In this document: positions 1 to 5,047 of the stretch, piece after piece
Layout: every line of letters starts with the position of its first letter
Position numbering within the stretch: position 1 is the stretch's first letter
DNA from: an uncultured Lachnospiraceae bacterium
GTDB taxonomy: Bacteria > Bacillota > Clostridia > Lachnospirales > Lachnospiraceae
Direction: 5' to 3'
DNA length: 5,047 nt
Assembly: GCA_910586585.1 (NCBI GenBank)
Contig: CAJUKA010000105.1
Coordinates: forward strand, 1 to 5,047
Notes under the pieces: model-generated
Database searches by the model: none
The model's input: only the letters and a program-made list of their open reading frames with translations
What the model was told of the DNA's origin: nothing
Translations under genes and position numbers: made by a program

Positions 1-244
1 CTTCCTTTTGTTCAAGCAGAGTGTCGGTTGATATGTTAAAATATTTAGCGAGAATAGCAACTTCGTAGTCGGGAACAAAGCGGCTGCCCTGCTCGATGCG
101 CAGGATGGTCAGGTCGCTGCACTCCATGCCGAGCAGCTGGAGCTGGCTTGCGAGCGCGGCTTGGGATAATCCTTTTTCCTGCCGGAGCTGTCTGATCTTG
201 GAACCAATGATGTTTTTGGAGGTTCCGTTCCAGTAAATTTTCAT
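1..244 (-). CDS. XRE-family helix-turn-helix regulator, partial
   Basis: This is the first 81 codons of a DNA-binding regulator read on the minus strand; its C-terminus lies beyond the left edge. The start ATG at 244 has a good ribosome site (AGAAAGGAA on the minus strand) about 7 bases upstream. The translation begins MKIYWNGTSKNIIGSKIRQL and continues with the Cro/C1-type HTH at about residues 14-75. Helix 1 is KIRQLRQEKG, helix 2 is LSQAALASQLQLL, and LTILRIEQGSRFVPDYEV covers the recognition helix and the turn after it. The stretch between helices 2 and 3 is longer than in classical Cro. I recall this as typical of a common Clostridial subgroup with GxRFVPDYE after the recognition helix. 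The protein probably acts as a cytoplasmic repressor. The repeats just upstream of its start are candidate operator sites, which would make it self-regulating. The target and ligand are unknown. Confidence 0.85.
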   Translation of the reverse strand, partial: MKIYWNGTSKNIIGSKIRQLRQEKGLSQAALASQLQLLGMECSDLTILRIEQGSRFVPDYEVAILAKYFNISTDTLLEQKE

Positions 245-258
245 AAATGCATTCCTTT

Positions 259-279
259 CTAAAGATGAAGTGTATAGAA
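259..279. repeat. Direct repeat copy 1, upstream of the XRE gene
   Basis: The sequence CTAAAGATGAAGTGTATAGA, plus one more A, recurs about 88 bases downstream with only a 2-base (GT) deletion. This copy ends about 15 bases before the XRE start codon. On the minus strand it contains TATACA, a possible -10 element, next to the ribosome site. It could therefore be a duplicated promoter or operator segment. The function is inferred; the repeat itself is directly visible. Confidence 0.7.
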
Positions 280-306
280 TTGATTTTACCGAAACGGAGT
301 GATAAT
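280..306 (+). promoter_or_regulatory. Weak candidate promoter for the small acidic protein gene
   Basis: TTGATT (280-285) and GATAAT (301-306) resemble sigma-A -35 and -10 boxes, but the 15-base spacing is short. The predicted transcript would start near the palindrome at 312-342, leaving a leader of roughly 120 bases before the gene at 432. No better plus-strand promoter is visible between 245 and 431. This is a tentative call. Confidence 0.2.
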
Positions 307-311
307 ACATG

Positions 312-342
312 ATTACAGGGTTCGCGAAGCGGTTCCTGTAAT
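312..342. repeat. Palindrome between the direct repeats
   Basis: ATTACAGG (312-319) pairs perfectly with CCTGTAAT (335-342) around a 15-base centre that itself holds the palindrome TTCGCGAA (321-328). It lies midway between the two direct repeats in the divergent intergenic region. No T-run follows on either strand, so an intrinsic terminator is unlikely. An operator for the XRE regulator, or a leader hairpin, fits better. The function is inferred. Confidence 0.55.
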
Positions 343-346
343 ATAC

Positions 347-365
347 CTAAAGATGAAGTATAGAA
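347..365. repeat. Direct repeat copy 2
   Basis: CTAAAGATGAAGTATAGAA matches copy 1 at 259-279 except for the missing GT. Its minus strand contains a consensus-like TATACT. Together the two copies bracket the palindrome at 312-342, suggesting either a local tandem duplication or paired regulator-binding sites in the region shared by the divergent genes. Confidence 0.7.
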
Positions 366-431
366 AAATATCAGGGATCAGCAGTGGGTTGTTGGTACGA
401 AATAATACTGATAATAAAGGAGAGGTATGGC

Positions 432-749
432 ATGAATGATGTATGGTTGAAAATGGCTGAGTTTTTGGGCAGGTTAAACGGAGAGAGCGTCAGCAGGGAA
501 AGTTATGTACGCACTCCAGAATATGAAAAGGCGTTGGAGGCATGGAAAGAAAAAGAACAGGAGTGGGAGGATTTTCTGGAAACTCTTTCCACAGAACAGA
601 GGGAAAAGCTGGAGGAAATCAAAGAATGCCAGGAGGACTTTTCTTCTGCCCAAGAGTTAAGGGCATATATTCAAGGCTATGTGGACTGTGTGCAGGCATT
701 GTATCATATGGGATTATTGAATGAAAATAAGGAATTAAAAATTCATTAA
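432..749 (+). CDS. Small acidic helical protein of unknown function
   Basis: This is a 105-residue protein beginning MNDVWLKMAEFLGRLNGESV. The ATG at 432 is chosen because AGGAGAGG (418-425) lies 6 bases upstream. An in-frame GTG at 384 would add 16 residues but has no ribosome site. The product is highly charged and predicted all-helical. Residues 29-68 are Glu/Lys-rich and amphipathic (EYEKALEAWKEKEQEWEDF), and a C-terminal helix contains LRAYIQGYVDCVQALYHMGL. There is no signal peptide or membrane segment, so it is cytoplasmic. The pattern of an N-terminal helix, an EKL-E-I stretch and a final Y-x-x-G-Y helix recalls the small DUF6809-type proteins of Clostridia, but I recall that family only loosely. 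No terminator follows it, so it may be co-transcribed with the LysR gene 98 bases downstream. No biochemical role can be assigned. Confidence 0.75.
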   Translation: MNDVWLKMAEFLGRLNGESVSRESYVRTPEYEKALEAWKEKEQEWEDFLETLSTEQREKLEEIKECQEDFSSAQELRAYIQGYVDCVQALYHMGLLNENKELKIH

Positions 750-768
750 AAACAAAAGATATATTGCC

Positions 769-796
769 TTTTCAGAGAAAGACATATTATTATAAA
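769..796 (+). promoter_or_regulatory. Candidate promoter of the LysR gene
   Basis: TTTTCA (769-774) and TATAAA (791-796) are separated by 16 bases in an AT-rich stretch before the LysR gene. The -10 is good and the -35 is weak. A 9-base palindrome GGGTAACCC (800-808) sits just downstream, where a transcript would begin, and could be an autoregulatory site. LysR regulators usually bind longer T-N11-A boxes, so the operator idea is weak. Confidence 0.3.
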
Positions 797-847
797 TAAG
801 GGTAACCCGATATAAGATATGAAAATGGATGGAAAGGCAGTGAGGCA

Positions 848-1735
848 ATGTATAATCCGCAACTGGAGACATTTATCCGCGTGGCAGATGCCGGAAGTTT
901 TAACAAGGCGGCAGAACAGGCATATATTACACCTACGGCGGTTTTGAAACAGATCAATCTGCTGGAGGCAGATTTGGGGGTACAGCTCTTTGAAAGAACC
1001 CACAGGGGGCTTTCTCTGACGAAAGCAGGGAGCTCTCTGTATAAAGACACAAAATACATTATCCAGTATTGCAAGGATTCTGTGGTACGAGCGAAAAATG
1101 CCATGCAGGAAAACACAGACATCATCCGTATTGGGACATCACCGATGACACCTGCGCAGGTTCTTGTGGAACTTTGGCCACAAATTCATGCGTTGTGTCC
1201 AGAGATCAAGTTCCAGCTTGTCCCTTTTGAGAATACTCCGGAAAATGCAAGGGAAATATTGAAGAACCTTGGACAGAATATTGATGTGGTGGCAGGAATT
1301 TTTGATGAAACAATGCTGAACCTGCGCCAGTGCGCGGGCTTTGAACTTTTCGAGCAGCCATTATGCTGTGCGGTATCCATTCACCATCGTCTTGCGGATA
1401 AGATAAAACTGACGGTTCAGGATTTATATGGGGAGAACCTGCTACTGATGCATCGTGACTGGAGCCATTATGTGGACAGACTTCGGGATGACCTTTGGCA
1501 GAACCACAGTAAGATCAGCATCGTGGATTTTGATTTTTACAGTGTGGATGTATTTAACCGCTGTGAGAATGGAAATGATGTGCTGATGGCGGTGCCGGTA
1601 TGGGATAATGTCCATCCCTTATTAAAGGTAATCCCTGTAGATTGGAGTTATTCTATTCCCTATGGCCTGCTGCATTCCCCGGAACCTTCCGTAACGGTAA
1701 AGAAATTCCTCTCGGCATTGCAGAAAGTATTGTAA
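848..1735 (+). CDS. LysR-family transcriptional regulator
   Basis: This is a complete 295-residue LysR-type regulator of normal family length. Residues 3-62 form the winged HTH: PQLETFIRVADAGSFNKAAE, then ITPTAVLKQINLLEADLG as recognition helix, then VQLFERTHRGLSLTKAG as wing. A linker helix covers about 63-90. The ligand-binding domain runs from about 92 (DIIRIGTSPM) to 295 in the periplasmic-binding-protein fold. The start ATG at 848 is preceded by GGAAAGG (831-837) and GTGAGG (840-845), a modest ribosome site. The effector cannot be predicted. LysR regulators usually control themselves and a neighbouring gene, often one transcribed divergently. Here the upstream neighbour is co-directional and the downstream operon lies beyond a strong terminator and 378 bases of non-coding DNA, so control of the esterase operon is possible but not shown. 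Confidence 0.93.
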   Translation: MYNPQLETFIRVADAGSFNKAAEQAYITPTAVLKQINLLEADLGVQLFERTHRGLSLTKAGSSLYKDTKYIIQYCKDSVVRAKNAMQENTDIIRIGTSPMTPAQVLVELWPQIHALCPEIKFQLVPFENTPENAREILKNLGQNIDVVAGIFDETMLNLRQCAGFELFEQPLCCAVSIHHRLADKIKLTVQDLYGENLLLMHRDWSHYVDRLRDDLWQNHSKISIVDFDFYSVDVFNRCENGNDVLMAVPVWDNVHPLLKVIPVDWSYSIPYGLLHSPEPSVTVKKFLSALQKVL

Positions 1736-1781
1736 CAGGGTAACAACAGAGTTGTAACCTCAAAGTATAAACTGATTAACC

Positions 1782-1814
1782 AATCGAGACTTCTTTTGAA
1801 GCCTCGATTTTTTT
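1782..1814 (+). terminator. Intrinsic terminator of the LysR gene
   Basis: AATCGAG (1782-1788) pairs with CTCGATT (1803-1809). After one A-C mismatch, CTTC (1790-1793) pairs with GAAG (1798-1801) around a TTTT loop. A run of seven T (1808-1814) follows directly. The structure lies 46 bases past the LysR stop codon. There is no T-run on the opposite strand, so it works in the plus direction only and separates the LysR unit from the esterase operon. Confidence 0.9.
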
Positions 1815-1832
1815 ATACTATGAAATAAGCAG

Positions 1833-1989
1833 TACATATGTCTTCTGTGCGGTACATAATATTGTCCCCTCCTATTCGTAAAGCGTACCGCACTACTACT
1901 TTTTTTTCATATTTTAGGTACATGGCAGTTTTATGTTTTTCTCCTTTTTTCGTGAGGGACTGCCGTGTACCGCACAGAGGACATATGTA
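1833..1989. repeat. 157-bp palindromic element, MITE-like, can form a three-way junction
   Basis: The ends are 23-base inverted repeats (1833-1855 and 1967-1989) matching at 22 of 23 positions. Inside, GTGCGGTAC (1847-1855) can instead pair with GTACCGCAC (1885-1893), and GGTACATGGCAGT (1917-1929) pairs with ACTGCCGTGTACC (1959-1971) with one G-T wobble. With these two hairpins formed, a 14-pair outer stem (1833-1846 with 1976-1989, one wobble) remains, giving a three-way junction. A run of eight T (1900-1907) follows the first hairpin. The symmetry is so strong that both strands encode MSSVRY from the inverted ends. The outermost bases are TA on both sides, which would fit a TA target duplication of the IS630/Tc1-mariner type, but the palindromic ends make this ambiguous. 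There is no transposase and no credible gene inside. It is either a non-autonomous mobile repeat or a structured RNA or operator cluster. Confidence 0.75.
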
Positions 1990-2053
1990 TAACCCAAAAA
2001 AGTATCAACTGACGAGCAAAACGAGAGTTCTTTGCACGTTGTGCTTTGCTTAT

Positions 2054-2116
2054 ACTGCAGACCGCCGGAATTTGCAGTAATGCTTTCAGGGAAGTGACTG
2101 GCTGATGGTCTGCAGT
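2054..2116 (+). ncRNA. Long leader hairpin upstream of the esterase gene
   Basis: ACTGCAGACC (2054-2063) pairs perfectly with GGTCTGCAGT (2107-2116). The stem continues as GCCGG (2064-2068) with CTGGC (2098-2102), with a 4-base bulge TGAT (2103-2106) on the right arm. This gives 15 pairs closing a 29-base apical region that could form a further short hairpin. It ends 76 bases before the esterase start codon. No T-run follows, so it is not an intrinsic terminator. It may be a structured 5' leader, an mRNA-stabilising stem, or a regulator-binding palindrome in DNA. It matches no riboswitch class that I recognise. Confidence 0.45.
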
Positions 2117-2178
2117 CGGGTTGTACTGTAAATTTAACTGGTGCGCAGTATATATTAAAGAAAAGTAAAAAAACAGGT

Positions 2179-2184
2179 AGGAGG
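2179..2184 (+). promoter_or_regulatory. Strong ribosome binding site of the esterase gene
   Basis: A consensus AGGAGG lies 8 bases before the ATG at 2193 and fixes that start. It is the strongest ribosome site in the window, which suggests the first gene of the operon is efficiently translated. Confidence 0.85.
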
Positions 2185-2192
2185 ATTTCACA

Positions 2193-3326
2193 ATGAAGAA
2201 AAAACGTATCATGGCTCTTTTATTAACAGGTTTTATGGCAGCTTCCATACTGGCGGGGACTGATGGCAGCCTTGCGTCTGCGGCGCCGGATACGGCCGCT
2301 GAGGGGGCGTCTGCACCGGAAACGGCGGCGCCGGATATTCTGATGATTGCAAGACAGGGAATGTTTTCTTCGGGAGGAACCGTGACAGCGCCGGTAGAAG
2401 GCGCTTATGACGCGACAACAAACTGGCTTGACGCGACGCGTGCGGGCAATACGGCTCATGTGGACCATGCAAACGTGTTTTATCAGATTCCCGTCAATGA
2501 CAACGGAAATCCGATTGTGTATCTGCACGGGTACGGTCAGTCGCGCATGGGCTGGATGACGACGCCCGACGGACGCGAGGGCTGGTCGGACCTGTTCCTG
2601 AAAAAAGGCTATCCTGCATTTTTGGTGGACCAGCCAAGGCGTGGTGAGGCAGGCGCAACCGTACAGATGACAACGGACGGATTTTTGGATGCGTGGAGTG
2701 CGGAATCAAAGGCGTACAAACCGGGCGATCAGGCGTGGTATACGCATTTTCGGATTGGACGCACGGCGCCGGAGCGCTACGAAGGCTCCCAGTTTCCGGA
2801 GGGGGCAGAGGCGCAGGATCAGTTTTTCCGCCAGATGACGCCGAATACCGGGGATTATGATCAGGAAATTGACGCAGCAGCGCTTAGCGAGGTGATGAAA
2901 GACGTTTATACGATGACAGGGGATAAATCCGTTTTTGTTACGCATTCGCAAGGCGGCGCAGTCGGCTGGGACGTTGACATGGATTACGTGTCGGCGATTG
3001 TGGCAGTCGAGCCGGGTGGGACACCGGAAATCGGTTCGGAGCAGTATCAGAAGCTGTTGGACGCAAAAATTCCCGTTATGATTTTATTTGGGGACTATAT
3101 TGATAACGGTCCGTCTGACATTCGGTCCACGGATTTCTGGAAGTCCGTGCGCGACGGCGCAGTCGGATTTGCGGAAAGCTACAATGCGGCGGGAGGAGAC
3201 TGCATGGTCGTAAATCTGCCTGACATCGGCGTTACCGGAAACAGCCATTTTCTGTTTCAGGAGGAAAATAACGGTCTGATTGCGGACTATGTTGCGGCAT
3301 GGCTTGAGAGCAAGGGATTGAACTAA
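2193..3326 (+). CDS. Secreted alpha/beta-hydrolase, esterase-713-like
   Basis: This 377-residue protein is probably an exported carboxylic-ester hydrolase. Residues 1-30 form a signal peptide (MKKKR, hydrophobic core IMALLLTGFMAASILAG, likely cleavage after LASA). There is no lipobox Cys, so it is released or loosely held. An Ala/Pro-rich linker covers about 28-48. The hydrolase core follows: IVYLHGYGQSRMGWM (108-122) carries the oxyanion-loop His-Gly. HSQGG (251-255) is the nucleophile elbow with Ser252, AVEPGG (271-276) gives Glu273 as likely acid, and GNSHFLFQEENN (349-360) gives His352. A Ser-Glu-His triad with VEPG and GNSH motifs matches my memory of the structurally characterised Alcaligenes esterase 713, whose natural substrate was unknown. 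It leads an operon with a membrane transglutaminase-like gene one base downstream. The fold and exported location are well supported; the substrate is not predictable. Confidence 0.88.
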   Translation: MKKKRIMALLLTGFMAASILAGTDGSLASAAPDTAAEGASAPETAAPDILMIARQGMFSSGGTVTAPVEGAYDATTNWLDATRAGNTAHVDHANVFYQIPVNDNGNPIVYLHGYGQSRMGWMTTPDGREGWSDLFLKKGYPAFLVDQPRRGEAGATVQMTTDGFLDAWSAESKAYKPGDQAWYTHFRIGRTAPERYEGSQFPEGAEAQDQFFRQMTPNTGDYDQEIDAAALSEVMKDVYTMTGDKSVFVTHSQGGAVGWDVDMDYVSAIVAVEPGGTPEIGSEQYQKLLDAKIPVMILFGDYIDNGPSDIRSTDFWKSVRDGAVGFAESYNAAGGDCMVVNLPDIGVTGNSHFLFQEENNGLIADYVAAWLESKGLN

Positions 3327-3327
3327 A

Positions 3328-4878
3328 ATGAAAAAAATATTATACGTTCTGCTTGGGATGTTTATCGCATTTTATGCATTTGCTGTCGTGTGTATGCTGA
3401 ACCCTGAACTTTCGGAAACAATCGGCAGACTGTTAAATGCTGATTCGGATATCGGATCGGACGAGGTCATGACAGCAAGAAGAACGCCTGACAGAACGGA
3501 ACCTGATGTCCCAACGTCTGATTCTGAACCGGATTTGGATGGAAATGGGGATAACGGGAAGTATCCCGATGGGGAACATGCGGCGGAGGAATCCGCCGTC
3601 GAAGCCCCGGATGACAGCCAGGGCGTGGAGGAAGGCATTTCCTCTGGATATATCCCTCCGGAGCAGTCCCAAATCGTCATACCGGAGGCTGTTTCGGGCA
3701 GAAACGGTTACCGTCAGGTTCAGGATGAACAGGAGCAGGTTGACGAGACCGAGGCAGAGAGGCTCCGAACCCAACTGGATACAGGGCATACGGGTGACGG
3801 GCTGGAGTTTGATGCGCGTTATTATCCCTATTATGCAATGCTGAACGAAAAGGGGCAACATCTGTATCGGCAGATTTATGCGAACGGGCAGGAGCGCTAC
3901 AGGGCATTTGCCCCGGTTGAGGATGTGACGGCAGGGGAGCTGCGGAATATTTTTTCGGCAGTGTATAATGACCACCCGGAACTTTTTTGGATGGAAACAG
4001 CATATTCCGGCAAATATGTACGAAACGGGCAATGCGTTGAAATTGATTTGCAGTTTAATGAAACGGCGCGGGATTTGGACAGTGCAAAAAGACTGTTTGA
4101 TGAAAATGCAGAGCAGATTCTGCGTGGCGTAAGGAGCCTGCCGGACAATTATGAAAAGGAAAAGGCTGTGCATGATGCATTGCTTGAACGGATTTCCTAC
4201 AATATGGGCGCAGGGATGAACCAGAGCGCTTATAGTGCGCTGGTGAATGGACAGACGGTATGCGCGGGGTACGCGCGGGCTTTTCAGTACCTGCTGCAGG
4301 AGTTGGAAATTCCCTGTTATTATTGTACCGGATTTGCAGGGGAAAGCCATGCGTGGAATATTGTCATGCTTGACGACGGATTTTACAACGTGGACACTAC
4401 ATGGGATGATACCGGAAACGGCACCTATGATTATTTTAACAAGACAGATGCAGATTATGCAAGCAGCCACATCAGGCGGGAGCTGTCGGTTTATCTGCCG
4501 CCGTGCAACGGGCAGGCGTACCGGAACTTAGAGCCGGAGGAAGAACCTGAAACGGATACGGAAGACCGCATGCTTAGAAGCCTTGCAGATACCGGCCTGA
4601 CGCAGGAACAAGTGTTTACGGATATGCAGGGGTATTATGCGGACTGTTATGGACAGATGATTTCAAACGGCAGAGGCAGATATGTCTTTTACAGTGTATT
4701 GGAAGGCGAAGAACTGTTTGACGAATGGTATCGGGGCTATCAGGGAAATGATTACCGGCAGGCATATATGGAAAACGCCATGACGGAAATGGGGGCGGCC
4801 GCCTGTGAGATTACACTGGAAGCGGAGCCATTGCAGGATGAAAGATATTTAATCAGGCATGAATTATATGTGCGTTAG
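3328..4878 (+). CDS. Membrane-anchored transglutaminase-like protein
   Basis: This 516-residue protein has an N-terminal signal anchor (residues 4-24, ILYVLLGMFIAFYAFAVVCML). Cys22 lacks a proper lipobox. A disordered acidic linker rich in Asp, Glu, Ser and Pro covers about 40-150. A domain at about 160-250 (YYPYYAMLNEKGQHLY, then YNDHPELFWM) precedes the transglutaminase core: TVCAGYARAF with Cys312, ESHAWNIV with His341, and YNVDTTWDD with Asp356, so the Cys-His-Asp triad is complete. A C-terminal domain (about 410-516) ends near RYLIRHELYVR. In bacteria this fold serves as cysteine protease, peptidase, amidase or cross-linker, so the reaction is open. It should face outward from the membrane. 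It starts one base after the esterase stop, with only a weak AAGGG (3312-3316) upstream, implying translational coupling. Confidence 0.9.
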   Translation: MKKILYVLLGMFIAFYAFAVVCMLNPELSETIGRLLNADSDIGSDEVMTARRTPDRTEPDVPTSDSEPDLDGNGDNGKYPDGEHAAEESAVEAPDDSQGVEEGISSGYIPPEQSQIVIPEAVSGRNGYRQVQDEQEQVDETEAERLRTQLDTGHTGDGLEFDARYYPYYAMLNEKGQHLYRQIYANGQERYRAFAPVEDVTAGELRNIFSAVYNDHPELFWMETAYSGKYVRNGQCVEIDLQFNETARDLDSAKRLFDENAEQILRGVRSLPDNYEKEKAVHDALLERISYNMGAGMNQSAYSALVNGQTVCAGYARAFQYLLQELEIPCYYCTGFAGESHAWNIVMLDDGFYNVDTTWDDTGNGTYDYFNKTDADYASSHIRRELSVYLPPCNGQAYRNLEPEEEPETDTEDRMLRSLADTGLTQEQVFTDMQGYYADCYGQMISNGRGRYVFYSVLEGEELFDEWYRGYQGNDYRQAYMENAMTEMGAAACEITLEAEPLQDERYLIRHELYVR

Positions 4879-4895
4879 AACTTGGGAGGTGTAAC

Positions 4896-5047
4896 ATGAA
4901 TCTGAAACGTAAGAGCGTTCTAATCATTGCGGGCAGTCCCCGTAAGGGCGGCAATTCGGATCTTTTATGTGATGAATTTATGCACGGCGCAATCGGTGCA
5001 GGAAACGCGGCGGAAAAAATTTACCTGCAGGAGAAAACGGTCGGCGG
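4896..5047 (+). CDS. Flavodoxin-fold NAD(P)H/FMN reductase, partial
   Basis: These are the first 50 codons of a gene that continues past the right edge. The ATG at 4896 has GGGAGG (4884-4889) 6 bases upstream and begins 17 bases after the transglutaminase stop, so it is probably in the same operon. LKRKSVLIIAGSPRKGGNSD contains the first beta strand and the phosphate-binding loop GSPRKGGNS, which holds the FMN phosphate in NADPH-dependent FMN reductases and multimeric flavodoxin-like proteins. A helix (LLCDEFMHGAIGAG) and the second strand (AEKIYLQ) follow. There is no signal peptide, so it acts in the cytoplasm. The visible part cannot show whether a cysteine cluster or iron-sulfur site follows, so the subfamily and substrate (flavin, quinone, nitro or azo compound) are open. 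Confidence 0.85.
   Translation, partial: MNLKRKSVLIIAGSPRKGGNSDLLCDEFMHGAIGAGNAAEKIYLQEKTVG

Larger units (their letters stand above)
1990..2192. other. Non-coding leader region before the esterase operon
   Basis: There is no credible gene on either strand in this stretch. It holds a small palindrome GCACGTTGTGC (2034-2044), a possible -10 TATACT (2051-2056) without a good -35, the long hairpin at 2054-2116, and an AT-rich stretch with TATATT (2151-2156) that could be a -10. The best nearby -35 is TTGTAC (2121-2126), but its spacing of more than 20 bases is too long. The operon promoter must lie in or near this region unless transcription reads through from upstream; I cannot place it with confidence. 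Confidence 0.5.

Noticed and set aside
312..342. Intrinsic terminator between the divergent genes
   Set aside because: There is no T-run on either strand after the stem, and both neighbouring genes point away from it.
384..431. N-terminal extension of the small acidic protein from an in-frame GTG at 384
   Set aside because: There is no ribosome site before 384, whereas AGGAGAGG lies at ideal spacing before the ATG at 432. The extension also spans the ribosome site itself.
1739..1759. Imperfect inverted repeat GGTAACAAC-AGA-GTTGTAACC just after the LysR stop
   Set aside because: The stem is AT-rich with a central mismatch and no T-run, and the clear terminator follows at 1782. It could resemble a regulator half-site, but no promoter or gene start is near enough to support that.
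1833..1989. Integron attC site or IS200/IS605-type end
   Set aside because: No integron core sites of the GTTRRRY type were seen, and long terminal inverted repeats do not fit the subterminal hairpins of IS200/IS605 elements.
1838..2080. Open frame of 80 codons across the palindromic element
   Set aside because: It lacks a ribosome site, has no protein-like composition, and its first codons mirror the opposite strand because of the inverted repeat. It is a by-product of the element.
3128..3149. Nine-pair hairpin (CACGGATTT with AAGTCCGTG, one wobble) inside the esterase gene
   Set aside because: It lies in the middle of a well-conserved coding region with no T-run or nearby gene start, and is probably incidental.
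3433..4470. Long minus-strand open frame of 345 codons
   Set aside because: It is antisense to the transglutaminase gene, has unusual Cys/Ile/Arg-rich composition and no recognisable domain. The plus frame has a complete catalytic triad and domain structure.

Overview
The window looks like chromosome of a low-to-mid-GC anaerobic Firmicute, most likely a Lachnospiraceae-type Clostridium. This rests on strong AGGAGG-type ribosome sites, the style of the LysR and XRE regulators, and a membrane-anchored transglutaminase-like protein of a kind common in gut Clostridia. The organism assignment is inference; there is no rRNA or other marker gene here.

Layout. The left edge (1-244) holds the 5' part of a minus-strand XRE/Cro-type repressor that runs off the window. 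It is divergent from a small acidic helical protein of unknown function (432-749). The gap between them carries a 19-21 bp direct repeat flanking a palindrome. A LysR-type regulator (848-1735) follows on the plus strand and ends at a strong intrinsic terminator (1782-1814). The next 378 bases, up to 2192, hold no credible gene but are dense in structure. One element is a 157-bp palindromic, MITE-like unit (1833-1989) whose three copies of GTACCGCAC/GTGCGGTAC and two internal hairpins can fold into a three-way junction. The other is a separate 63-nt long-stem hairpin (2054-2116) just upstream of the next gene.

The right half is a tight plus-strand operon. A secreted alpha/beta-hydrolase resembling bacterial esterase 713 (2193-3326) is followed after one base by a membrane-anchored transglutaminase-like protein (3328-4878). 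After a 17-base gap with a good ribosome site comes the start of a flavodoxin-fold NAD(P)H/FMN-dependent reductase (4896 to the right edge). Two surface proteins and one cytoplasmic redox enzyme are therefore probably co-transcribed.

How they may work together is inference. The esterase would cleave an ester outside the cell, the transglutaminase-fold protein would act on peptide or protein at the membrane, and the reductase would act inside the cell. No substrate can be read from the sequence. The most unusual things here are the palindromic element, the leader hairpin, and the pairing of an esterase-713-like enzyme with a membrane transglutaminase. None of these alone proves a new system.
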